A DNA stretch of 5,339 bases. It comes from CAYLLT01 sp964591605 (lineage in GTDB: Bacteria > Planctomycetota > Phycisphaerae > UBA1845 > PWPN01). The DNA is taken from positions 1 through 5,339 of the forward strand of contig CAZQEN010000444.1 of the NCBI GenBank assembly GCA_964591605.1, in the 5' to 3' direction. Positions 1 through 4,464 of this stretch are shown here, piece after piece; position 1 is the stretch's first letter; each line of letters opens with the position of its first letter. The translations under genes were made by a program, and so were the position numbers. The notes under the pieces are model-generated. The model saw only the letters and a list, made by a program, of their open reading frames with translations. It was not told the DNA's origin and searched no databases.

Positions 1-3
1 GGT

Positions 4-1278
4 ATGTCTATGGGCTGTGGAGGCTGCGCCAGCGCCAATGAACGCTGCGGGAACGGGTTGGAGAAGATCTACCCGACCACGGCGGTTCGTTACGGCCGCA
101 TGCGCCATATCGGTGAGTTTTCGCACCCCCCGGACATGAAGTTCACCTGCGGGGCCAGGGTCGTCATCAGCACCGATCGCGGCATCGAGATCGGCGAGCA
201 GGTCAGCCTCACCTGTTTCGGCTGCGAACAATCGGTCAGCCGCGACCAGATGCGGGCCTACGCCGAGGCCAGCGGCGCCGATTCCTATCGCCTGAAGGCC
301 GGCCGCATCCTCCGCGAGGCCACCCCGCCCGATCTCGCCGAATGGCGCCACATCGAGGGCGCCGTCTTCGAGAAGCTGCAGGCCGGCCGCACCGCCGCCC
401 GCGAGCTCGGCCTGCCCATGAAGATCGTTGACTGCGAACACCTCTTCGGCGGCGAACGCATCGTCTTCTATTTCCTGGCGGAAGAACGCATCGACTTTCG
501 AGAGCTCGTCCACCGGCTCGCCAGCGAGTTCCAGACCCGCATCGAGATGCGCCAGGTGGGGGCCCGCGATGAGGCCCGCCTCGTCGCCGATTACGAGACC
601 TGCGGGCGAGAGTGCTGCTGCAAGAACTTCCTCAAGACGCTCAAGCCCATCAGCATGTCGATGGCCAAACTCCAGAAGACCACCCTCGACCTCTCGAAGG
701 TGAGCGGTCGCTGCGGCCGGCTCAAATGCTGTCTGCGCTACGAGCACGCCACCTACGAAGAGCTCGACCGGAAACTGCCCCGCATGAACGGCTGGATCCG
801 CACCAGCCACGGCATCGGCCAGGTTATCGACCGCCAGGTGCTCACTCAGCTCGTCAAGATCCGCCAGGCGGACGGCAAGCTCCTCAGCGTCGTGGTGGAG
901 GACGTGCTCGAGACGGGTCTGCCGCCGCCTCCGCCGCCGCTCGATCGCGAGGAGCGGTCCAACGGCAACGGCCAGCCCCGGCCGCGCTGGCAGAATCGCG
1001 GCGCCGATCCCGCCCGCTCGGGCCGCGACAAGCCGACGCCGCGCCCCGCTCCGGACGAACTGCCCGGCGGTCAGCCGCCCCCTGCCGGGGCCCCGTTCCA
1101 GCCGGTCGCCGACGAACCGCCCGACGAACCGCCGCCCCAGGCCGGCCCCCAGCCGCCTGCCCCCCCGTCCCCCCAGGCCGGTGACGACCCCCGCCGGCGC
1201 CGCGGACGACGGCGACGACGCAGGAGAGGGCGGGACGGCGGACCCGACCGCGGACCGGGCCAGCCTCCAGTCAGTTAG
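4..1278 (+). CDS. PSP1-domain / RicT (YaaT)-like protein with Pro/Arg-rich C-terminal tail
   Basis: The 424-aa product matches the PSP1 C-terminal conserved region family, whose best-known member is B. subtilis RicT (YaaT). RicT is part of the RicA-RicF-RicT complex, which binds [4Fe-4S] clusters and assists RNase Y in mRNA maturation. Seen directly: an N-terminal cysteine group (C5, C8, C15), C49, C71 and C74, then the family-typical clusters CGRECCC (residues 200-206) and SGRCGRLKCC (about 234-243) separated by the conserved KPISMSMAK stretch. The PSP1 core ends near residue 300. The last 120 or so residues are low complexity: a run of six prolines, many Pro/Gly/Asp, and a tail of almost continuous arginine. 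That tail is absent from RicT as I know it and could bind RNA or acidic partners (inference). The start is uncertain: ATG at 4 or at 10, with the upstream context outside the window. A RicT role in this lineage is inferred from homology; RicA and RicF partners are not visible here. Confidence 0.85.
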   Translation: MSMGCGGCASANERCGNGLEKIYPTTAVRYGRMRHIGEFSHPPDMKFTCGARVVISTDRGIEIGEQVSLTCFGCEQSVSRDQMRAYAEASGADSYRLKAGRILREATPPDLAEWRHIEGAVFEKLQAGRTAARELGLPMKIVDCEHLFGGERIVFYFLAEERIDFRELVHRLASEFQTRIEMRQVGARDEARLVADYETCGRECCCKNFLKTLKPISMSMAKLQKTTLDLSKVSGRCGRLKCCLRYEHATYEELDRKLPRMNGWIRTSHGIGQVIDRQVLTQLVKIRQADGKLLSVVVEDVLETGLPPPPPPLDREERSNGNGQPRPRWQNRGADPARSGRDKPTPRPAPDELPGGQPPPAGAPFQPVADEPPDEPPPQAGPQPPAPPSPQAGDDPRRRRGRRRRRRRGRDGGPDRGPGQPPVS

Positions 1279-1283
1279 GTGTC

Positions 1284-1287
1284 GAGG
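1284..1287 (+). promoter_or_regulatory. Ribosome binding site for the Minf_1886-family gene
   Basis: GAGG lies 5 nt before the ATG at 1293, in the 14-bp gap after the PSP1 gene stop. This favours 1293 over the next in-frame ATG at 1305. Confidence 0.55.
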
Positions 1288-1292
1288 TTCAC

Positions 1293-1814
1293 ATGCCCGT
1301 GCCCATGCCCAGAAAATCGCTCGAGGAAATCGTCGCCTGCGTCGGACGATACCCGATCGACGCGTATCTGTTCGTTCAGGAATGCGTCGGTGCCGCCGCC
1401 GACCGCGTCCACGGCCCCCTCAGCTCCGAGCAGCGGGACGTGGCTCGCTGGATGTCCGACAACCACATCGGTCCCGATCAGCTCCTGGAGATGGTTTGCA
1501 CTGGTTCCCTCCCTCCCAAGGTGGCTGAGGCCCTTCAGGAGGCCGGCGGCCCCGAAAAAATGAACCGCCACGTGAGCGGCCAGCAGCTCTGCCGGGCCAT
1601 CCGCGACATTGCTCTCGAACGCTGGGGGCTCATGGCCAGGGGCGTGCTCGCCCGATGGTCCATCCACCGCACCGAAGACATCGGCGCCATCATCTTCGCC
1701 CTCGTCGAGAATGACTGGCTTCAGAAGCAGCCCACCGACTCCATCGACGATTTCAACCACGTCTTCAGCTTCGACGAGGCCTTCGACCAGTCCTACCGCA
1801 TCGGCGTGGGCTGA
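1293..1814 (+). CDS. Minf_1886 family conserved hypothetical protein
   Basis: The 173-aa product is recognised as the Minf_1886 family, a conserved hypothetical family described mainly from Planctomycetes and Verrucomicrobia. Seen directly: the N-terminal block KSLEEIVACVGRYPIDAYLF with VQE after it, the central block HVSGQQLCRAIRDIALERWG (about residues 91-110), then a block with the residues RTEDIGAIIFALVE (about 127-140), and the acidic/aromatic end containing DDFNHVFSFDEAF. These are the conserved segments of the family as I know it. The length is typical and the protein looks soluble, with no signal peptide or membrane segment. It begins 14 bp after the PSP1/RicT-like gene on the same strand, so the two probably share a transcript. 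No biochemical function is known to me. The sequence composition matches the upstream gene, so it belongs to the resident chromosome. No U-tract terminator follows it; the first hairpin downstream is a REP-like palindrome. Confidence 0.85.
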   Translation: MPVPMPRKSLEEIVACVGRYPIDAYLFVQECVGAAADRVHGPLSSEQRDVARWMSDNHIGPDQLLEMVCTGSLPPKVAEALQEAGGPEKMNRHVSGQQLCRAIRDIALERWGLMARGVLARWSIHRTEDIGAIIFALVENDWLQKQPTDSIDDFNHVFSFDEAFDQSYRIGVG

Positions 1815-1846
1815 TGCGTCGCTGGCCGGACGACTCCTGCACTCCG
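1812..1846 (+). repeat. Direct repeat copy A
   Basis: A 35-nt segment starting TGATGCGTCG at the stop codon of the Minf_1886-family gene recurs at 1976-2010 with about 28 of 35 identical positions. The shared blocks are TGATGCGTCG, TGGCCG and GACTCC. The two copies bracket the palindrome pair, so the block looks like a composite repetitive unit rather than unique spacer. Confidence 0.6.
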
Positions 1847-1854
1847 TAGTCGGA

Positions 1855-1892
1855 GGGTGCCCCACCCCGTTCCGAAGGACGGGGTGGGGGAC
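1855..1892. repeat. REP-like palindrome, unit 1
   Basis: A 38-nt imperfect palindrome. CCCCACCCCGT (1860-1870) pairs perfectly with ACGGGGTGGGG (1879-1889), and two further inner pairs leave a CGAA loop. Outside the stem a G-G mismatch is followed by two more pairs (GT with AC). No T-tract follows, so it is not a classical intrinsic terminator. Its inverted partner of equal length is at 1923-1960. Confidence 0.75.
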
Positions 1893-1922
1893 CGACGAAA
1901 ACGGTGAATGTCGATCCCATCA

Positions 1923-1960
1923 GTTCCCCATCCCGCGCCGCGCGACGGGATGGGGTACCC
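1923..1960. repeat. REP-like palindrome, unit 2 (inverted relative to unit 1)
   Basis: A 38-nt palindrome whose reverse complement aligns with unit 1 across the full length, in the pattern GGGTRCCCCAYCCCGT, variable centre, then GGGRTGGGGRAC. CCCCATCCCG (1926-1935) pairs with CGGGATGGGG (1946-1955). Relative to unit 1 the stem carries a C-G to T-A pair swap, so the helix is kept although the sequence differs. The outer same-base mismatch is kept as well (A-A here, G-G in unit 1). Confidence 0.75.
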
Positions 1961-1975
1961 GTTTCCCACACCCTT

Positions 1976-2010
1976 TGATGCGTCGGTGGCCGCCTGACTC
2001 CCGCGCTGCG
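1976..2010 (+). repeat. Direct repeat copy B
   Basis: Second copy of the 35-nt segment at 1812-1846, sharing TGATGCGTCG, TGGCCG and GACTCC in the same order and spacing. It lies just beyond the second palindrome. Confidence 0.6.
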
Positions 2011-2017
2011 TCGCCGT

Positions 2018-2047
2018 CCCGGTGGCCGCCGCCCCGGTGGCCGCCGC
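2018..2047 (+). repeat. Two-copy 15-bp tandem repeat
   Basis: CCCGGTGGCCGCCGC occurs twice with no gap (2018-2032 and 2033-2047), identical in both copies. Its core GGTGGCCGC resembles part of direct repeat copy B (CGGTGGCCGCC at 1983-1993), so it may derive from local duplication. Confidence 0.8.
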
Positions 2048-2168
2048 TTCGGCAGCCATGGCCCACCCTCCGTAGCAGTGGCCGCAACCGGCGGGCGGAC
2101 GAACGCACGTCTACCGGAACCCTCCAACCTTCATGTGGCCGATCCCGGACCCCCATCACCCGCGTGGA

Positions 2169-2177
2169 TTCGCCAGA
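2169..2177. repeat. Target site duplication, left copy
   Basis: TTCGCCAGA directly abuts the left end of the IS1-like element. The identical 9-mer abuts its right end at 4456-4464. Nine bp is within the usual IS1-family duplication length. Confidence 0.85.
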
Positions 2178-2193
2178 GGTAGTGGGTCAGTTT
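2178..2193 (+). repeat. Left terminal inverted repeat of the IS1-like element
   Basis: GGTAGTGGGTCAGTTT, beginning with the GG dinucleotide common at IS1-family ends. It matches the right end at 15 of 16 positions and directly follows the 9-bp duplication. Confidence 0.85.
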
Positions 2194-2210
2194 GCTTGAG
2201 CGGTAAAGCA
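2193..2210 (+). repeat. 18-bp subterminal repeat, left copy
   Basis: TGCTTGAGCGGTAAAGCA begins at the inner edge of the left terminal repeat and recurs at 3731-3748 with 16 of 18 identities. It is partly palindromic (TGCTT with AAGCA). It may be a binding site for transposase or a repressor, or a scar of the event that brought in the passenger genes. Confidence 0.6.
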
Positions 2211-2242
2211 GGGCTGAATTGCTTCAAAAACTGCGGCCATCC

Positions 2243-2271
2243 TTGACGACCGCGCCTTCGTGAGCCATACT
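2243..2271 (+). promoter_or_regulatory. Putative sigma70-type promoter of the passenger operon
   Basis: TTGACG (2243-2248) and CATACT (2266-2271) are separated by exactly 17 bp. They match the -35 and -10 consensus at 5 and 4 of 6 positions. Only 5 nt separate the -10 from the ATG at 2277, so transcription would start at or next to the start codon, implying a leaderless mRNA. This is inference from motif spacing. Confidence 0.5.
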
Positions 2272-2276
2272 TGGGT

Positions 2277-2510
2277 ATGCCTAAACGCTCAAGCAAAAAG
2301 AAAGATGTGAATCAGCTTGCCAAGGCGATCGTTGAGCAGGCGACAGCAGAGGCTGTCGAGGGGGAGCCACCAAAGAATCCGGCCGCTGTTGCGCTGGGGA
2401 AGCTGGGCGGGAAAAAGGGAGGTCCGGCGCGGGCGGCGAAATTGTCGGCCCAGAAGCGGCGCGAGATCGCAACACTCGCTGCCCGAGCACGATGGAAAGC
2501 CTCACAATGA
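2277..2510 (+). CDS. Small basic KGG/con-10-like protein, first passenger gene
   Basis: The 77-aa product begins with a Lys/Arg-rich stretch (PKRSSKKK), continues through a short helical segment (VNQLAKAIVEQATAEAVEG), and ends in a motif with the residues NPAAVALGKLGGKKGG, ARAAKLSAQKRREIA and ARARW. I recognise this C-terminal arrangement from a widespread group of small hypothetical bacterial proteins. It resembles the KGG (con-10-like) stress motif, but the function is not established; the charge suggests nucleic-acid binding (inference). I chose ATG at 2277 over TTG at 2271 because 2271 is the last base of the putative -10. No Shine-Dalgarno sequence precedes it, which fits leaderless translation. 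The stop codon overlaps the proteinase start in an ATGA, so the two genes are probably translated as a coupled pair, with this protein as a possible partner or regulator. Confidence 0.75.
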   Translation: MPKRSSKKKDVNQLAKAIVEQATAEAVEGEPPKNPAAVALGKLGGKKGGPARAAKLSAQKRREIATLAARARWKASQ

Positions 2511-3478
2511 GATCCTATCAGGCTGCCGCCGGAGACGGCAATCCCAATGTACCAGAACCGGTGCTGGGAAGACCGTTTACGTTCTCCTCTCTAATGGAGG
2601 AGCACGACGTTTCAAAGGAGCAAAGGAACCAGCGAAAGAGACTCCTGGAAAAGATCTCCCAGCCCGAACTTAATGATGGACAGCAGGCCGCCGTTATAGG
2701 CCATGTTTCCTTTTTGTCGCTGAGTACAGCCGACATACCCGTCCTGGGCAATGTCTTACTAAAGATAGGCGATGTTCACACGCTCAATCTGATCTTGGAC
2801 AGTCCGGGCGGCGACGGGACGGTTGTCGAAAAAGTGATCGCGCTTTGCCGTGACCAATGCACAAAGTTTCGGGTTATTATTCCCAACGACGCCAAGAGCG
2901 CCGCGACTTTGATCGCCCTGGGCGCCGATGAGATTGTTATGGGACCTCCTTCGGAGCTGGGGCCTATTGATGCTCAGATCGAGGCGACGATCCAGGGAAA
3001 AGCGCGCTATCTTTCCGCGCAATCGTTCATAGACGCGAGGGATGAGCTTGTCGCAAAACACAATGAGCTCGTGGCCCAAGGCAAAGATACCTCGGCAACC
3101 CTGCAGATGATGCTGACCCTGGATTTGGCGTTCATCGTAGAGTGCGAGAGGGCAATGGAATTTGGGAGAGACGTGGGAAAAAAGCTGCTCAGCCAATACA
3201 TGCTAAAAGACGTTCCGAACAAGGGAAGAAAGGTCAAAAAAGTCGTTGACACGCTCACCTCGGTGAAGCAGTTCTTGCAGCACGGGCGCAGGATTGACGG
3301 AAGATTTGCCCGCCAAGAGCTGGGTCTAAATGTGAAGCTCTGCGGACAAAATGACGACTTGTGGCGTGCGGCTTGGGAATACTATACTAGGGCGGTAGTC
3401 GCCCTGAGCACTCATCGAGCCTTCAAGTGCTTTGAGTCAGTACATGAACTGTTAATGGCCTCTGTTCCTAGCGAATAG
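2507..3478 (+). CDS. SDH-family Clp-fold serine proteinase, second passenger gene
   Basis: The 323-aa product matches the serine dehydrogenase proteinase family (SDH_protease, formerly DUF114), distant relatives of ClpP and SppA. Seen directly: LILDSPGGDGT (residues 95-105), the candidate nucleophile S131 in PNDAKSAAT, then GADEIVMGPPSELGPIDAQI (139-158), and a late histidine (H259) in LQHGRRIDGRFARQELGLNV, where family members carry HGRxID. The family is described as using a Ser-Asp-His triad in an order different from ClpP. S131 and H259 are my assignments, and the Asp is not assigned. There is no signal peptide or clear membrane segment, unlike many archaeal members, so it is probably cytosolic. 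I chose ATG at 2507 over ATG at 2492 because it forms a 4-bp ATGA overlap with the upstream gene and has GGAAAG at a workable distance. The protein probably degrades or processes a specific substrate; none is identifiable here. Confidence 0.88.
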   Translation: MRSYQAAAGDGNPNVPEPVLGRPFTFSSLMEEHDVSKEQRNQRKRLLEKISQPELNDGQQAAVIGHVSFLSLSTADIPVLGNVLLKIGDVHTLNLILDSPGGDGTVVEKVIALCRDQCTKFRVIIPNDAKSAATLIALGADEIVMGPPSELGPIDAQIEATIQGKARYLSAQSFIDARDELVAKHNELVAQGKDTSATLQMMLTLDLAFIVECERAMEFGRDVGKKLLSQYMLKDVPNKGRKVKKVVDTLTSVKQFLQHGRRIDGRFARQELGLNVKLCGQNDDLWRAAWEYYTRAVVALSTHRAFKCFESVHELLMASVPSE

Positions 3479-3482
3479 GGGG
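3477..3482 (+). promoter_or_regulatory. Ribosome binding site of the 62-aa gene
   Basis: AGGGGG overlaps the stop codon of the proteinase gene and ends 6 nt before the ATG at 3489. This good Shine-Dalgarno match supports the short downstream gene as real. Confidence 0.65.
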
Positions 3483-3488
3483 TTTCTT

Positions 3489-3677
3489 ATGGGAAACGGA
3501 CAGACATTGGAAAAAGCGGAAAGAATCAGAGAGCAGGCACAAAAACTCGTGGAAAGCATGCCCGAGGCCTCGAAAGAGGCGATGGAGTATATGCGCCGAT
3601 TGGTCAGAGCGAGCCGCTGCAGGAGCCAAGGCCTTAAAAAGCCGTTGGTCTATCATCAAGTTTTCGGCGGCCAATAG
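3489..3677 (+). CDS. Small helical hypothetical protein, third passenger gene
   Basis: I do not recognise this 62-aa product. Residues 1-45 are rich in Glu, Lys, Arg, Gln and Ala with regularly spaced Leu, Met and Ile, which predicts an amphipathic helix or short coiled coil. The C-terminal third is basic (RASRCRSQGLKK) and ends in LVYHQVFGGQ. No signal peptide or membrane segment is seen. The gene starts 10 bp after the proteinase stop with a strong ribosome binding site and ends 12 bp before an intrinsic terminator, so it is the last gene of the passenger operon. A role as adaptor, substrate or inhibitor of the proteinase is possible but is inference only. Confidence 0.6.
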   Translation: MGNGQTLEKAERIREQAQKLVESMPEASKEAMEYMRRLVRASRCRSQGLKKPLVYHQVFGGQ

Positions 3678-3689
3678 CGTGTTGTCGCA

Positions 3690-3719
3690 CCCGGAACGAT
3701 TTCGTTCCGGGTATTTTTT
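3690..3719 (+). terminator. Rho-independent terminator of the passenger operon
   Basis: A perfect 9-bp stem, CCCGGAACG (3690-3698) with CGTTCCGGG (3703-3711), has a 4-nt ATTT loop and is followed by TATTTTTT. It lies 12 bp after the last passenger gene and before the transposase promoter, so it separates the two transcription units. Confidence 0.92.
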
Positions 3720-3723
3720 GCGA

Positions 3724-3752
3724 TTGAGAATGCTTGAGCAGTCAAGCATAAT
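3724..3752 (+). promoter_or_regulatory. Putative transposase promoter with a palindrome in its spacer
   Basis: TTGAGA (3724-3729) and CATAAT (3747-3752) are separated by 17 bp, a good sigma70-type match. The spacer and the first -10 bases contain a perfect 7-bp palindrome, TGCTTGA (3731-3737) with TCAAGCA (3742-3748). It could be an operator or a transposase-binding site. The -10 ends only 6 nt before the ATG at 3759, again implying leaderless initiation. Confidence 0.5.
3731..3748 (+). repeat. 18-bp subterminal repeat, internal copy
   Basis: TGCTTGAGCAGTCAAGCA differs from the copy at 2193-2210 at two positions. Similarity extends weakly upstream (TGAGAA here, TCAGTT there), as if this were a partial second copy of the inner left end. 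Together the two copies frame the passenger segment. Confidence 0.6.
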
Positions 3753-3758
3753 AGGGGA

Positions 3759-4446
3759 ATGAACAAGCTCAACACCGAACAGCGGGGAGACAGATGGAAT
3801 CTGGTGCTTCTGCTACTGCAAGGCAGCGAACATCCTCGAGCACCTGAACGGCCAGTATGGTGTAGGGGATGTGTGGACATGGACGGCGCTCGACGCAGAC
3901 AACAAGCTCTGTGTGACGTGGCGGGTGGGAACGCGAGAGATTGACGACGCGAAAGCCTGCATGTTCGATATTGCTCGGCGCATGACGGGCCGCGTTCAGT
4001 TGAGCACTGACGGCCTGGGCACGTGTCTGAACGCAATCGGTAAGGCGTTTGGTCAAGAGGTCGAATACGGAATGGTCGTGAAACAGTACGCCACTCAGAG
4101 CGGGATTTCGGCCGGTAGCCACAGCCCTGCGGTATGCACCGCCTGCAAACGAACCCCCATCAACGGCAACCCCGCTCCTGAGCACATTTCGACCAGCTTC
4201 GTCGAACGCAGCAATCTGACGATGCGCATGGCGATGCGTCGTTTCACGCGACTAACCATCGGTTTCAGCAAGAGAATTGAGAATCTCGGGCACGCCGTCA
4301 GCCTGCACGTCATGCACAACAACTTCTGCCGCGTTCACCAGACTCTACGGGTGACACCGGCTGTGGCCGCTGGCCTGACCGATTACGTGTGGAAAATCGA
4401 AGAACTGGTGGCTTTGCTGGACGTCGAAGTGGCACCGCGAAACTGA
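3759..4446 (+). pseudogene. IS1-family transposase, internally deleted and frameshifted
   Basis: The start MNKLNTEQR (3759-3785) matches the N-terminus of the IS1-family DDE transposases I know. From 3793 the homologous protein resumes in another reading frame as DGIWCFCYCKAANILEHLNG, then GDVWTWTALDADNKL, through to the stop inside the right terminal repeat. In the family as I recall it, about 55-60 residues separate these parts and hold the N-terminal HTH DNA-binding region. They are missing here, and the join is out of frame. The catalytic candidates remain: D at 3793-3795 (family motif DEIW, here DGIW), D at 4009-4011 in LSTDG, and E at 4204-4206 in FVERSN, followed by LTMRMAMRRFTRLT. The open C-terminal frame could start at GTG 3871 but would lack the first catalytic Asp. 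The gene is very likely inactive, and whether a truncated product is made is unknown. Confidence 0.85.
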
Positions 4447-4455
4447 CCCACTGCC
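4440..4455 (-). repeat. Right terminal inverted repeat of the IS1-like element
   Basis: On the minus strand this reads GGCAGTGGGTCAGTTT, matching the left end at 15 of 16 positions. The transposase stop codon (4444-4446) lies within it, as is usual for compact insertion sequences. Confidence 0.85.
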
Positions 4456-4464
4456 TTCGCCAGA
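4456..4464. repeat. Target site duplication, right copy
   Basis: TTCGCCAGA is identical to 2169-2177 and directly abuts the outer end of the right terminal repeat. Confidence 0.85.

Larger units (their letters stand above)
1815..2177. other. Gene-free repeat-rich intergenic region
   Basis: I see no convincing gene in these 363 bp. The open frames here read through the repeats; for example, the minus-strand frame yields repeated GAGWGT/GTGWGT peptides that are simply translated palindromes. The region holds two REP-like palindromes, the second direct-repeat copy, and a 15-bp tandem duplication. The 9-mer CGGAGGGTG occurs at 1851-1859 and in inverted form at 2064-2072, giving the block a rough overall inverted symmetry. 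The region ends at the target site of the IS1-like element. Confidence 0.6.
2178..4455 (+). mobile_element. IS1-family-like insertion element carrying passenger genes (2278 bp)
   Basis: The element is bounded by terminal inverted repeats: left GGTAGTGGGTCAGTTT (2178-2193) and right, read inward, GGCAGTGGGTCAGTTT (4455-4440), with 15 of 16 positions identical. Perfect 9-bp direct repeats flank it. Its transposase remnant belongs to the DDE group usually annotated as IS1 family, and the transposase stop codon lies inside the right repeat. Typical elements of this kind are about 0.9 kb. This one holds an extra 1.4 kb or so between the left end and the transposase, filled by a three-gene operon with its own promoter and terminator. 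The transposase is internally deleted, so the copy is probably non-autonomous. The passenger composition is visibly less GC-rich than the flanking chromosome, consistent with transfer. Confidence 0.85.

Noticed and set aside
612..1184. 190-codon plus-strand open frame overlapping the PSP1 gene
   Set aside because: An out-of-frame shadow of the RicT-like gene, rich in Arg, Ala and Pro because of base composition; the PSP1 frame carries the conserved motifs.
1275..1865. 196-codon open frame on the minus strand opposite the Minf_1886-family gene
   Set aside because: It is antisense to a recognised conserved family and fits the open antisense frames expected in GC-rich coding DNA; it shows no recognisable domain.
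1855..1892. Palindrome after the Minf_1886 gene as a rho-independent terminator
   Set aside because: The stem is strong but no T-tract follows on either strand, and an inverted homologous copy lies nearby, which fits a REP-like repeat better.
1812..2047. CRISPR array
   Set aside because: The repeats are few, differ in length and type, and lack regular spacers; no cas gene is present.
1793..2059. Minus-strand 88-codon frame with repeated GxGWGT peptides
   Set aside because: The peptide repeats are the translated palindromes and tandem repeat; there is no start signal and no recognisable family.
1609..2199. 196-codon plus-strand frame extending from inside the Minf_1886 gene into the repeats and the left IS end
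   Set aside because: It is out of frame with the conserved gene, Ser/Pro/Arg-rich by composition, and crosses the IS insertion boundary.
2759..3196. 145-codon minus-strand frame opposite the SDH proteinase
   Set aside because: Antisense to a clearly conserved protease with motifs in the plus frame; no ribosome binding site or family seen.
3759..3944. Programmed frameshift, as in IS1 InsA-InsB, joining the two transposase frames
   Set aside because: Even with a frameshift the product would lack the N-terminal DNA-binding region, and I see no clear A-rich slippery heptamer at the junction; internal deletion is simpler.
3769..4185. 138-codon minus-strand frame opposite the transposase remnant
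   Set aside because: It overlaps conserved transposase motifs on the other strand and has no independent support.
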